NCBI GenBank assembly: GCA_015063785.1
Contig: SVTM01000005.1
Coordinates: 36,061-100,060 of the forward strand
Direction: 5' to 3'
DNA length: 64,000 bases
Source: Oscillospiraceae bacterium
GTDB taxonomy: Bacteria > Bacillota > Clostridia > Oscillospirales > CAG-382
The translations under genes and the position numbers were made by a program. Every line of letters begins with the position of its first letter. Position 1 is the stretch's first letter. Under the pieces are notes generated by a model. The model made no database searches, was not told the DNA's origin, and saw only the letters and a list, made by a program, of their open reading frames with translations. Of this stretch, positions 19,611-28,237 are shown in pieces.

Positions 19611-19638
19611 GGGGAAAACATCGGCAGAAGTTTTCCCC
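19611..19638. other. Stem-loop after alaS, not a clear terminator
   Basis: GGGGAAAAC (19611-19619) pairs perfectly with GTTTTCCCC (19630-19638) around a 10-base loop. No T-run follows on the + strand. It may act as a processing or weak termination structure between alaS and the HIT gene. Confidence 0.45.
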
Positions 19639-19689
19639 TATGTACAACAAAAAGTCTCATAAAATTCTATCAATCAAGAGGAATATACT

Positions 19690-20028
19690 ATGGATTGCAT
19701 TTTTTGTAAAATAATCGCCGGCGAAATTCCGTCAGCAAAAGTATATGAGGACGACAAGATCCTCGCTTTCAAGGATATAAACCCCATGGCACCAGTTCAT
19801 GTGCTTGTTATTCCCAAAGAGCACATTCCCTCCTGCGACGGTATCAATTCCGAAAATTCGTCGTATGTGGCACATATTTTTGAAAACATTCCTGCCATCG
19901 CAAAGGCGGCAGGTTGTACCAACGGCTATCGCGTTATCACCAACTGCGGCGAAGATGCAAAGCAGTCGGTAAAGCATCTGCATTTTCATATTCTCGGTGG
20001 AAAATCTCTCCCCGAAAACATGGGTTGA
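19690..20028 (+). CDS. HIT-family nucleotide hydrolase (Hint type)
   Basis: A 112-residue protein with the N-terminal CIFCKIIAGEIPS, a conserved PVHVLVIPKEHI, and the catalytic triad motif HLHFHILGG at about residues 97-105. HINT proteins hydrolyse adenosine phosphoramidates in the cytoplasm. The length and motifs are standard. The ribosome site is AAGAGGA before ATG 19690. Confidence 0.93.
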   Translation: MDCIFCKIIAGEIPSAKVYEDDKILAFKDINPMAPVHVLVIPKEHIPSCDGINSENSSYVAHIFENIPAIAKAAGCTNGYRVITNCGEDAKQSVKHLHFHILGGKSLPENMG

Positions 20029-20083
20029 AGGATATTTTCAAAGATAAAACGAACTTTTTTCCGAATATGGAGGAATTTTTTCC

Positions 20084-20632
20084 ATGGCTGAACAGAAATA
20101 TTATAAACTTAATGTCGCAGGTCTTGAAAGAGATCTTCCGATTTGCCCCATAAACGAACATCTTGACATTGCTGGCTTTGTAATTTTCGGCGATATCGAG
20201 CTTACTCACGCTTGCGCTGCTGAGCTTGTAAAAAAGATCCCCGAGCACGATTATATGATAACTGCCGAATCAAAGGGTATTCCGCTTATCCACGAAATGG
20301 CAACAATTCTCAACGAAAAGAAGCATTTTGTTGCTAGAAAAGGGTTAAAAGCGTACATGGTCGACCCAATTTCAGTGCAGGTAAAATCAATAACCACAGC
20401 TGCTGTCCAGACTCTTTATCTCGACGGTGCCGATGCCGCAATGATGAGGGGAAAAAAGATTCTTATCGTCGATGATGTCATCAGCACGGGCGAATCTGTT
20501 GTAGCTCTCGAAAAGCTTATCGAAGAAGCAGGCGGAATCGTTTGCGGAAGAGCGGCAATTCTTGCCGAAGGTGATGCCGCACAGCGTGATGACATTGTTT
20601 TCCTTGAAGAGCTTCCGCTTTTCTTCCATTGA
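20084..20632 (+). CDS. Phosphoribosyltransferase, Apt-like
   Basis: A 182-residue type I PRTase. The PRPP loop ILIVDDVISTGES (about residues 125-137) and the FVARKGLKAYM hood-side strand resemble adenine and xanthine phosphoribosyltransferases. Adenine is the likeliest substrate, but the purine-specificity region is not diagnostic by eye. It ends 3 bases before holA. The start at ATG 20084 has TGGAGGA nearby at about 20067-20073. Confidence 0.8.
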   Translation: MAEQKYYKLNVAGLERDLPICPINEHLDIAGFVIFGDIELTHACAAELVKKIPEHDYMITAESKGIPLIHEMATILNEKKHFVARKGLKAYMVDPISVQVKSITTAAVQTLYLDGADAAMMRGKKILIVDDVISTGESVVALEKLIEEAGGIVCGRAAILAEGDAAQRDDIVFLEELPLFFH

Positions 20633-20635
20633 TCC

Positions 20636-21772
20636 ATGGCAGGTTATTCATATTACAAAAAGAAACAGACAAAAAGCTCGGATAACGAAAATTTATCCGA
20701 GCTTAAAGCACGTATAAAGGAAAAATCTCCTGCTGGTATATACCTTTTCCGAGGCGAAGAGGAATATATGAAGCGGTTTTATTTTTCTGAGCTCTGCAAA
20801 TCCTCAGGCGACAGCGACAGCAATGTTAATGTTATCGACGCCGAGGATTTCAGCTATGAAAGATTGCTCGATGCGGTAAACACCGCCCCTGCTATAGATT
20901 ACAGCGACAGTTTTTTTGCTGACGAGGTTGATTTTTCCGGGCCCCCTGCCATCCGCGTCATCAAAGCAGACGGAGTGCCCATTGACAAGATGAACGACAA
21001 AGAAAAGAGCGACCTTGCCCGTCTTTGCGAGTATTTTCCGTCTGGAGTATGTCTTGTATTTTATTATTCCCATAACCCAAAAAAGGAATCGGAATATGCG
21101 AAAAGTGTAAAAGTGCTTTCAAAGTGCGAAAATGTGCTTGAAATACAGTTTGATCACGAATCTCCCACAAGTCCGTCGCTGAAAAAATGGGTGAAACGCC
21201 ATTTTGATGCAAAAAAGATTGTGATTGATGCTGCAAGCGTGGACTATTTTATCGAAGCTGTGGGCAACGATATGTGTACCCTTATTTCCGAGATCGAAAA
21301 GCTTTGTGCATATGCTTTGTGCCGTGAGCTTCCGACGGTGTACAATGAAGATATTGATTTTGTCTGCATAAGAAATACTCAGGCTCGGCTTGATGATGTG
21401 TCAAAAGGTATTTTTGACGGGGATTATGGCAGAGCAATGGCGGCGCTTTCGGTGTTGAAGGCAGAAAAAGAATCTGAAATCTATATTTTTGGCGCTATTT
21501 CCAACAAGGCAAGCGAGCTTTATACCGTTGACTATTACAAGAGTCTCGGAATGAATATTGCCGAGATTTCGGCAAAAACGGGAATTCGGGATTTTGTTGT
21601 AAAAAATGATTTCAGAATCCTTTCGAATCTTTATGCCCGAACAAAAAACGGTGCTCCGAATCCGTGTGAACGCATTGTCAGAATAATTTCGTCATATGAC
21701 GAAAAGATGAAATCCTCTGCCGTGAACAAATACCTTTTGCTTGAAAATATGATTTTCAGGCTTTGCAGATAG
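20636..21772 (+). CDS. holA: DNA polymerase III delta subunit
   Basis: A 378-residue clamp-loader subunit that opens the clamp. The N-terminal GIYLFRGEEEYMKRFYF matches the conserved LF.G.E.yl.....L pattern, and the middle and C-terminal helices (NDMCTLISEIEKLCAYA; RLDDVSKGIFDGDYGRAM) match the collar of HolA. It joins holB and dnaN to give three replisome parts in the window. It is the last gene of the + block, followed by a terminator. Confidence 0.9.
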   Translation: MAGYSYYKKKQTKSSDNENLSELKARIKEKSPAGIYLFRGEEEYMKRFYFSELCKSSGDSDSNVNVIDAEDFSYERLLDAVNTAPAIDYSDSFFADEVDFSGPPAIRVIKADGVPIDKMNDKEKSDLARLCEYFPSGVCLVFYYSHNPKKESEYAKSVKVLSKCENVLEIQFDHESPTSPSLKKWVKRHFDAKKIVIDAASVDYFIEAVGNDMCTLISEIEKLCAYALCRELPTVYNEDIDFVCIRNTQARLDDVSKGIFDGDYGRAMAALSVLKAEKESEIYIFGAISNKASELYTVDYYKSLGMNIAEISAKTGIRDFVVKNDFRILSNLYARTKNGAPNPCERIVRIISSYDEKMKSSAVNKYLLLENMIFRLCR

Positions 21773-21793
21773 CACGGAGTTTATAAAAAATAT

Positions 21794-21834
21794 AAAATGC
21801 TGAACAATACCGTTCAGCATTTTTCATTTTTTCT
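21794..21834. terminator. Bidirectional terminator between holA and the AraC gene
   Basis: ATGCTGAAC (21797-21805) and GTTCAGCAT (21812-21820) form a 9-bp stem, flanked by A-runs on the left and T-runs on the right. It serves the convergent genes on both strands. Confidence 0.9.
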
Positions 21835-22592
21835 TATATATCTGTAACGCCTGTATCTGTTTTTGATTCAAAGCTTTTTTTATATTCCTTCGGGGACACT
21901 GCGGTTATAGATTTGAATTTTTTGGAAAAATATACATAGTCAGTATATCCGCACTGCTCCGCTATTTGTTGCAGCGAAAGAGTTTTCGAATATACTTCAA
22001 TAAGAAAAACAGCGTGTTTTATTCTTATGTCGTGCAAAAAAGCCACCGGTGTTTTTCCCGTGAGTTTTTTGAAATACGATCGTATATAATCCTCTGCATA
22101 ACCGCTTTTTTTAAGCATTCTCCTGATATTTATATTGTAATCAAAATAATTCTCAGCAATTTCATCCATTATTTTTCCGACTGCAGAGCTTATGACTTTT
22201 GTTGTATTTACATATTGCAGAATAAAATGGATATATGCTGAGCAGAGCTTTGAAAGATAACTGTGGGATTTGTGTCGGTTGTTATATATCATTTCTGCCA
22301 GCATTTTGCCTTCGCAAAAGGAGTTGTCAGATAATGATACGATGTCTTTGAAGTGAAAAAGGTTTTCAAAATCTCCACCTATCGATATGTTTTTGAATCC
22401 GTATTCTGAGGTCGAACCGTGTTCTGTATGCGGAGGGACAATAATAATACTTCCCGGCGAAAAAGGATAGTTTATATTTTTTGTGCGAAGATGTCCTGTT
22501 CCTTTCAGATAAAGCATGATCTCATAATTGTTGTGCTTGTGCATCGGATATGTTGTGATTCCGTCTAGTGTGCGGTTTATTTGCAGATCCAT
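21834..22592 (-). CDS. AraC-family regulator (cupin plus HTH)
   Basis: A 252-residue regulator. The N-terminal cupin-like sugar-binding fold (MHKHNNYEIMLYLKG; PGSIIIVPPHTEHG) precedes a C-terminal double helix-turn-helix (LSLQQIAEQCGYTDYVYFSKKFK). It is divergent from the GH5 gene at 22716, so it probably activates that gene in response to a sugar. The ribosome site AAGGAGG stands before ATG at 22592. Confidence 0.92.
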   Translation of the reverse strand: MDLQINRTLDGITTYPMHKHNNYEIMLYLKGTGHLRTKNINYPFSPGSIIIVPPHTEHGSTSEYGFKNISIGGDFENLFHFKDIVSLSDNSFCEGKMLAEMIYNNRHKSHSYLSKLCSAYIHFILQYVNTTKVISSAVGKIMDEIAENYFDYNINIRRMLKKSGYAEDYIRSYFKKLTGKTPVAFLHDIRIKHAVFLIEVYSKTLSLQQIAEQCGYTDYVYFSKKFKSITAVSPKEYKKSFESKTDTGVTDI

Positions 22593-22611
22593 GGTATACC
22601 TCCTTTGCTTT

Positions 22612-22640
22612 ATTATAGCACCGATCTATGTTTTATACAA
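22612..22640 (-). promoter_or_regulatory. Promoter of the AraC gene at 21834
   Basis: On the minus strand: TTGTAT (22635-22640), a 17-base spacer and TATAAT (22612-22617). A direct repeat of the form GATCTRTGTT occurs at 22623-22632 and 22675-22684, a possible operator for the regulator. Confidence 0.65.
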
Positions 22641-22715
22641 GTTTTTTCATAAAATAACATAACTGAACAATAAAGATCTGTGTTAAAATACAATATATTA
22701 AGGAGGTGGTCTTCC

Positions 22716-23807
22716 GTGAAACAGCTGAAAGGCTTAAAAAAAGGAATGGGTATTGGCGGTTGGCTTACAAACTATAAAAGATTCAATGTTTTGCCAAAAG
22801 ATCGGAGAATGGTCATCACAATCGGCGATATGGAGCATTTTGAAAGCTATATCACCGAAAAAGATGTGGAGTATATTGCATCTCTCGGGCTTGATCATAT
22901 TCGTTTAGGTTTTGACCAAGTTGTCATTGAGGAAAGCGCATTCAAATACAGAGAAAAGATCATCGGTCTTCTTCGCAATTTTGCGGGATGGTGCAAAAAG
23001 TATGATCTTCGTCTTGTTCTGAATATGCATAAGGCTATCGGAAATTATTGTGACATTCCCGAAGAATCGGGACTGATGCAAAACGAAGAGCTTCAGAACA
23101 GATTTATTGCCGTATGGATAAAGCTGGAGGAGGTTTTTTCGGATGAAAAAGACATTGTGTTTGAGCTTCTGAACGAGGTTGTCGGTTCCACCGCAGATGA
23201 ATGGAACGCCGTCGCGGAAAAAACAGTCTGCGCCATCAGGAATCTTAACAAAGACCGCTTGATAATAATCGGCGGTACAGAATGGAACACTCCTCCGGGA
23301 CTTGATACTGTTAAAATATACGATGATGAAAATATAATATACACCTTCCATTGCTATGCTCCGTTTGAATTTACGCATCAGCAGGGAGTCTTGCAGGCAA
23401 GCACCTTGTATTACAACCGAAAAATGCCATATCCGACAGATGATATTGAGCGTTACAGGGAGTTTCATAGACTTCACGGAAGAAATGATTCATATATTGA
23501 CATCGACAAAATGGACATTGATTATCTCAGAAGCTATTTAAGTCCCGCAAAAAGATTTATTGAGAACCATCCCGATAAGATATTGTGGTGCGGAGAATTT
23601 GGCACTATCAGACATTGTAACATCAAATACAGAGAAAACTGGATGCGTGACATGATAACAATTCTGAAGGAATGGGACATTCCGTATTGTGTGTGGAACT
23701 ATTTAAGCACTCCAAATGACGGAAACAAATTCAGCCTTGTTGATGATGACGACCGCAAAATATTGAGTGACGAAATGGCAAGAATAATCCGCGGAGAAGT
23801 AGAATAA
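22716..23807 (+). CDS. GH5-family glycoside hydrolase, cytoplasmic
   Basis: A 363-residue (beta/alpha)8 hydrolase of the cellulase-type GH5 clan. The GIGGWLTNYKRFNV start, the RLGFD segment, the acid/base Glu in FELLNEV (about residue 154) and the nucleophile Glu in WCGEFGT (about 294) follow the GH5 pattern. No signal peptide is present, so it acts on imported oligosaccharides. The start is GTG 22716, 6 bases after a near-perfect AAGGAGGTGG. The longer in-frame GTG at 22680 lies upstream of that site. Substrate unknown (beta-glucan, mannan or other). Confidence 0.88.
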   Translation: MKQLKGLKKGMGIGGWLTNYKRFNVLPKDRRMVITIGDMEHFESYITEKDVEYIASLGLDHIRLGFDQVVIEESAFKYREKIIGLLRNFAGWCKKYDLRLVLNMHKAIGNYCDIPEESGLMQNEELQNRFIAVWIKLEEVFSDEKDIVFELLNEVVGSTADEWNAVAEKTVCAIRNLNKDRLIIIGGTEWNTPPGLDTVKIYDDENIIYTFHCYAPFEFTHQQGVLQASTLYYNRKMPYPTDDIERYREFHRLHGRNDSYIDIDKMDIDYLRSYLSPAKRFIENHPDKILWCGEFGTIRHCNIKYRENWMRDMITILKEWDIPYCVWNYLSTPNDGNKFSLVDDDDRKILSDEMARIIRGEVE

Positions 23808-23844
23808 TTTTTTTCGGTAAACACAAAAATTTTGTATTAATAGA

Positions 23845-23878
23845 AAAACAGAGATGCAATTTTTGCATCTCTGTTTTG
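23845..23878. terminator. Bidirectional terminator between GH5 and GH127 genes
   Basis: AAAACAGAGATGCAA (23845-23859) and TTGCATCTCTGTTTT (23862-23876) form a long stem with A and T flanks, serving two convergent genes. Confidence 0.92.
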
Positions 23879-23901
23879 CAATATTGGCTTAAATTCAAAG
23901 C

Positions 23902-25725
23902 TTATTTTATCGGGAAGTAGGTAAGCATTTCCTGCTCGCCGCGGTTTGCAAAGGCAAAATAAGGAATCATTTTAAGGTTGCCTGCAATCTTCTTTGGCGG
24001 TTCTTCCGAATAGATATCGTCAGACGAAATCTGCCTTTCGCCCGAAATCACGATTCCCGGAACGCCGTATTTTCCGTCTGTCACTTCAATTTTTGCATTT
24101 GTGTCTGCAAAGAAGTTTTCGACAGATTCATTGTCGGCGGTTTCCGCACAGTAAACGCAGGGACCGTACATAACGGCGACACGACCGATATTATCGTAAA
24201 TATTTGTGTTGGCGTATACAAAGCGTGCTTTGAGGCAAAGGTCGATCTCAACGTCAAGTTTTGCGCCGACCTCAATGAAAGCATAGCCGTTTTCAACAGT
24301 ATATTCTGCGGAAATTTCGGGATGTTTGCAGTAATAAGGAATTCTTACGGCAATCTTTTTAAAGCCTTCGGCTTTAACGCTGATTTTACCGTTTTTGGGG
24401 AATTCGGTCGAAAGGCAAACGCTCTTTCCGTCCTTTTTATAAGACGAAGAAATGAACTGATTTACAAAAATGATATCCTCTTCTGCAGAATAAGAATAGA
24501 TATAATTGCCTATACCTGCCACCGTTCTTACAATATTGGGAGGGCAGCAGGAGCAACCGAACATTTTCTGACGGACACGGGGAATATAATGTCCTGCGCG
24601 GATAAAGTCATAGAATTTTACGGCATAATCCTCGTTTCTGATCTCAAGAGGGTTTTCGTAGAAGAAAGAATCACCGTCAAGCGACACGCCCGAAAGGGTG
24701 TTGTTGTAGAGTGTACGCTCCATTATGTCGCCGTAGTAAGAGTTTGTTTCGCAAAGTTCGAGTCTTCTTGCATACATACCGAGCGAGATAGAAGCACAGG
24801 TTTCGGCATATGCCGTTTTGTTGGGCAGGTGCCAGTCGGAGGTGTATCTTTCGCCCATATATGTCGAGCCCTGACCGCCTGTGATATACATTCTCTTCTT
24901 TGTGGCGTTGTCAAAAACTCTCTTGCAGGCATCAAGAAGCTCTTTGTCCTGCGTTTCGTACGCAAGATCGCAGACGCCCGACATGAGGTAGTTCAGTCTT
25001 ACACAGTGTCCTTCGGCATATTTTGCTTCTCTGATCTTCACATTGTCAAGGGCATAAAGAGGATCGTTGAAGAGGGGCTTGTCCTTATCATTGTTCGAGC
25101 GCTTTTCGATGAAGAAAGAGCAAAGGTCAAGATATTTCTTGTTGCCCGTGGTGCGATATAGCTTGATGAGGGCAAGCTCGATCTCGGGGTGACCGGGAGT
25201 TACGAAATATGCACTTTCTTCTTCCACAAAGATCTTGTAAATAAGATCTGCGAAGCGGGACATGAGGTTAAGATATGTATCTTTGCCGGTAGCCTCAAAG
25301 TATGCACACGCCGCCTCCATGTGGTGGCCGGCACAATAAAGCTCGTGGTTGTTTCTGTCTGTGAATCTTTCGGCAAGACCGAAAAGGTTATAGTACATAT
25401 TGAAATAGCCGTCCTGAGTCATGTTTTTTTCAAGACCAGCTACCATGTAATCGATCTTTTTTTCGATCTCTTCGTTTTTCTCATGCATAAGGATGTAGGA
25501 AGCGCCCTCGATCCACTTTGCTATATCCGAATCCCAGAAAAGATACGGCTTTTTTCCGTCTCCGTCGGCAGGACGCCACGTGCACCAAAAAGCTTCGATC
25601 TTTCCCATATCGTCAAAACGGTTGTAAACCGCGCCAAGGGTTACGTTTCGGTTTATCTTTTGACGCTCTTTCCAAAATCCGTCGAGAATTTTTACGTCTT
25701 TACAGCTAATGGCAGAAGTTTTCAT
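23902..25725 (-). CDS. GH127 beta-L-arabinofuranosidase
   Basis: A 607-residue enzyme of the GH127 (formerly DUF1680) family, which releases beta-linked L-arabinofuranose from plant cell-wall glycoproteins and glycans. The zinc-binding and catalytic set is visible: Glu308 and Cys310 in AYAETCAS, and Cys393-Cys394 in FGCSCCPPN, where the second Cys of the pair is the nucleophile in characterised members. The (alpha/alpha)6 barrel start LDGFWKERQKIN and HHMEAACAY are typical. There is no signal peptide. The ribosome site AGAAGGAG precedes the start. It is divergent from an AraC gene at 25848. Confidence 0.95.
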   Translation of the reverse strand: MKTSAISCKDVKILDGFWKERQKINRNVTLGAVYNRFDDMGKIEAFWCTWRPADGDGKKPYLFWDSDIAKWIEGASYILMHEKNEEIEKKIDYMVAGLEKNMTQDGYFNMYYNLFGLAERFTDRNNHELYCAGHHMEAACAYFEATGKDTYLNLMSRFADLIYKIFVEEESAYFVTPGHPEIELALIKLYRTTGNKKYLDLCSFFIEKRSNNDKDKPLFNDPLYALDNVKIREAKYAEGHCVRLNYLMSGVCDLAYETQDKELLDACKRVFDNATKKRMYITGGQGSTYMGERYTSDWHLPNKTAYAETCASISLGMYARRLELCETNSYYGDIMERTLYNNTLSGVSLDGDSFFYENPLEIRNEDYAVKFYDFIRAGHYIPRVRQKMFGCSCCPPNIVRTVAGIGNYIYSYSAEEDIIFVNQFISSSYKKDGKSVCLSTEFPKNGKISVKAEGFKKIAVRIPYYCKHPEISAEYTVENGYAFIEVGAKLDVEIDLCLKARFVYANTNIYDNIGRVAVMYGPCVYCAETADNESVENFFADTNAKIEVTDGKYGVPGIVISGERQISSDDIYSEEPPKKIAGNLKMIPYFAFANRGEQEMLTYFPIK

Positions 25726-25750
25726 TTTTTGTCTCCTTCTTGAAAAAATA

Positions 25751-25812
25751 GCTTGACTTCAAGCCGTGTTTACCTTACAATCTAATTATATACGAAAACA
25801 AGTAGTATTCAA
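25751..25812. promoter_or_regulatory. Divergent promoters and palindrome between GH127 and AraC genes
   Basis: On the + strand TTGACT (25753-25758), 17 bases, TACAAT (25776-25781) faces the AraC gene. On the minus strand TTGAAT (25807-25812), 16 bases, TATAAT (25785-25790) faces GH127. The perfect 6+2+6 palindrome GCTTGACTTCAAGC (25751-25764) overlaps the + strand -35 and lies just downstream of the minus-strand start site, a candidate AraC or other operator. Confidence 0.7.
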
Positions 25813-25847
25813 GTCCAAAATTTCAGATAAAAGTGAGAAAATCCGAC

Positions 25848-26636
25848 ATGATTGAAAACAATGTGTTTAAAACAGATACCGACGATATCGTTTTTGAAAG
25901 CTGCGGTCAGTTTGTTTCGCGAGGGGAATGGATCCATCCCAGAAGAGTGGGAAATTCATTTGAAATAATTCTTGTTCTTTCGGGAAAGGTATATATTTGT
26001 GAGGAAGGCGAAAGCTTTGTGCTTGAAAAAAACGATGTTCTGATACTTTCTCCGAAAAAAGAGCATTTTGGTTATCGCACGTCTAAAGACGTCTCGTTTT
26101 TTTGGCTTCATTTTTATTCGGATGCCATTCTTTGCGAAAAGCATTTCAGCTTTTCCGATACCGCACAGCTTGTTTTGCTTTTCAGAATGCTTTTGCATTG
26201 CAAAAACACGCCGTTTTATCCCACATCTTCAGCAGAATACCTGACGCGCCTTATTATAAACGAAATCTCTTTTTTATCCAAAAAGGTGGAAAAATCCGAC
26301 AACGCTGCATACAAGGCGGCGGAATATGTGACGTCAAATTTGCGGCTGCGTCTGACTGTGGCAGACGTGGCGGCGCATCTTGGATATAATCCCGACTATC
26401 TTTGCCGTCTTTTTAGTCGTGTCTTTGGAACAAATCTAAAAAAATTTATTGCAGATGAAACAATAAAAAGAGCAAAGATGATACTGAACGACGGGGCAAA
26501 AACTCCCGGAATGGCGGCAAGCGAGCTTGGTTTTGAAAACGAGAATCTTTTTTCAAAATTTTTCAAATACCACGAGGGGGTAACGCCCTCGCAATACATT
26601 TCAATGTGCTACAACACACATATAAATTTTAAATAA
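25848..26636 (+). CDS. AraC-family regulator next to GH127
   Basis: A 262-residue regulator with an N-terminal cupin (IILVLSGKVYICEEGESF; ILSPKKEHFGYR) and a C-terminal helix-turn-helix pair (LTVADVAAHLGYNPDYLCRL, then an ASELGFENENLFSKFFK second motif). It probably controls the divergent arabinofuranosidase. ATG 25848 is preferred; GTG 25833 also is in frame. Neither has a strong ribosome site, so the start is uncertain. Its 3' end overlaps the convergent ComEC-like gene by 8 bases. Confidence 0.9.
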   Translation: MIENNVFKTDTDDIVFESCGQFVSRGEWIHPRRVGNSFEIILVLSGKVYICEEGESFVLEKNDVLILSPKKEHFGYRTSKDVSFFWLHFYSDAILCEKHFSFSDTAQLVLLFRMLLHCKNTPFYPTSSAEYLTRLIINEISFLSKKVEKSDNAAYKAAEYVTSNLRLRLTVADVAAHLGYNPDYLCRLFSRVFGTNLKKFIADETIKRAKMILNDGAKTPGMAASELGFENENLFSKFFKYHEGVTPSQYISMCYNTHINFK

Positions 26637-28224
26637 AAAAAGATAAAGCAAAAAGGGATATCACCACAGAAAGGGTGACTATCAGATTGCAAAAACCCGA
26701 ATATACGATAAATTTCTTTTCCAAAAACACGCAGGATAACAAAAATATCAAAAACATTGCCACAAACATATATATCGAAAATGGTGGGATATGAAAGCTT
26801 GCGTATGAAAAAGGCACCGATGCAAAAACTTTTGCACATAGATCCAGAAGATATATAAAAACTTTCGGAACGAACGCCAGAATCGAAAGCAAGGGGGTTG
26901 GTAAAAAGCAAAGAAAAGCGCACAACACGAGAAAATACATTAGTATCGGAAAGAAAAAGGATGCGGCAAGGTTTGATATCGGCGATATAATCGAGATGCC
27001 GCCGAACATTGTAACAACCGGGATTGCCGCAAAGGTTTGGGCATAAACACTGGCGTTTATGGTGTTTTTAAGTTTGTAAAAGAGAGTTGAAGTGTTGTTG
27101 AAATAACTATCCCGCGCTGTTCCCGCAAAGACAAGACCTGTCATTGCAAGGTATGAAAGAAGGGTGCTTGTATCAAAAATGCAAAAAGGATTTGCAACAG
27201 AAATTGCAATAAACGACACGGCAAGCACCGAAAAATTGTCATAATGTCTGCCTGAAAGCTCGGAAAAATAAAAACACATACTCATTATTGTTGCTCTCAC
27301 CACAGAGCCACGAAAACCCGTTATTGTCATTATGAAAAGCAGAAAAAATATCATGGCAATGGCTTGGAGCTTTTTGGAAAAATGCAGTTTTTTAAGAAAA
27401 AATTCGATAAAAGCCGACGTGATCACCACGTGAAGTCCCGAAATGCAAAGAATGGCGATAAGTCCCGAACGGGTAAAAACATCAAAGACGCTTTGCGAAA
27501 AGTGCGATCTGTCGCCCGTCAAAAGTGCCATGGCGTACGAAAAGGTGTCGACACCGCCGAAAGAAGAAAAAACCGTTTGCAGGTTGTCTTTTATATAATA
27601 ATAGTAGTTGTGGACAATATTTCTTTTGCCGCTTTCTATTCTGCCAAGGCGAGTTAGCTCGTTGGCACAGACTCCGATGTAACATCCCTCTGACAAAGCT
27701 TTTTCTTTCGACGGGAAACCGCCTGTAAATTGCATAACCTGGCTTTTGTTGAGATAACTGAAGGATATTCCCGAAAATTCTATCTCATCGTAGACTTCAC
27801 ATGGAATTATCTTGTTATATACAACAACAGCTTTTGCATCTGTTGCGTTTTTTCCGCTCTGCAAAAGAGAAACGTAAAGCACTGTTTTATTGTAATATAC
27901 GCTTTTGTCTTCCACTATGGCGTGCATTTTGGTTGTGTTTTCGTTGTCGGTGTCCGAAAGCATTTTTTCGGCGCGGCGAGAACCGAGCAGAAGATGAAAT
28001 ACGGGACAGATAAGACAACACGCCAGCAAAAAGCAAAAAATGCTAAATTTGTTTTTGGCGACAAAAAGGAAGACTGCCGCCGCCAAAACCGCAGCCAGGG
28101 CACAGATGGCGGCGACAATATACAATCCTTTTGCACACAAAAACGCCGAAAAAACAAAAAAGATGGCAAAAAGCACGCCCGGTCTTTTAAGACTTATGAT
28201 GTTTTTTGCCATTCTTATTTCCAT
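26629..28224 (-). CDS. ComEC/Rec2-like DNA channel without the metallo-hydrolase domain
   Basis: A 531-residue membrane protein. A few N-terminal helices are followed by an extracytoplasmic OB-like part (about residues 95-195), then the competence domain with the hallmark GLIAILCISGLHVVI at about residues 260-275 and the ITGFRGSVVRATIM segment near 310, and further helices to the end. ComEC normally continues into a C-terminal metallo-beta-lactamase-like nuclease, making it 700-800 residues. That part is absent here and is not encoded beside it. The ribosome site is GGAG before ATG 28224. comF at 1084 is the only other competence-type gene seen. Confidence 0.88.
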   Translation of the reverse strand: MEIRMAKNIISLKRPGVLFAIFFVFSAFLCAKGLYIVAAICALAAVLAAAVFLFVAKNKFSIFCFLLACCLICPVFHLLLGSRRAEKMLSDTDNENTTKMHAIVEDKSVYYNKTVLYVSLLQSGKNATDAKAVVVYNKIIPCEVYDEIEFSGISFSYLNKSQVMQFTGGFPSKEKALSEGCYIGVCANELTRLGRIESGKRNIVHNYYYYIKDNLQTVFSSFGGVDTFSYAMALLTGDRSHFSQSVFDVFTRSGLIAILCISGLHVVITSAFIEFFLKKLHFSKKLQAIAMIFFLLFIMTITGFRGSVVRATIMSMCFYFSELSGRHYDNFSVLAVSFIAISVANPFCIFDTSTLLSYLAMTGLVFAGTARDSYFNNTSTLFYKLKNTINASVYAQTFAAIPVVTMFGGISIISPISNLAASFFFPILMYFLVLCAFLCFLPTPLLSILAFVPKVFIYLLDLCAKVFASVPFSYASFHIPPFSIYMFVAMFLIFLLSCVFLEKKFIVYSGFCNLIVTLSVVISLFALSFFI

Positions 28225-28237
28225 TTTTCTCCGTAGC

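Noticed and set aside
19611..19638. Terminator after alaS
   Set aside because: The stem is perfect, but no T-run follows on the + strand; kept only as a stem-loop.
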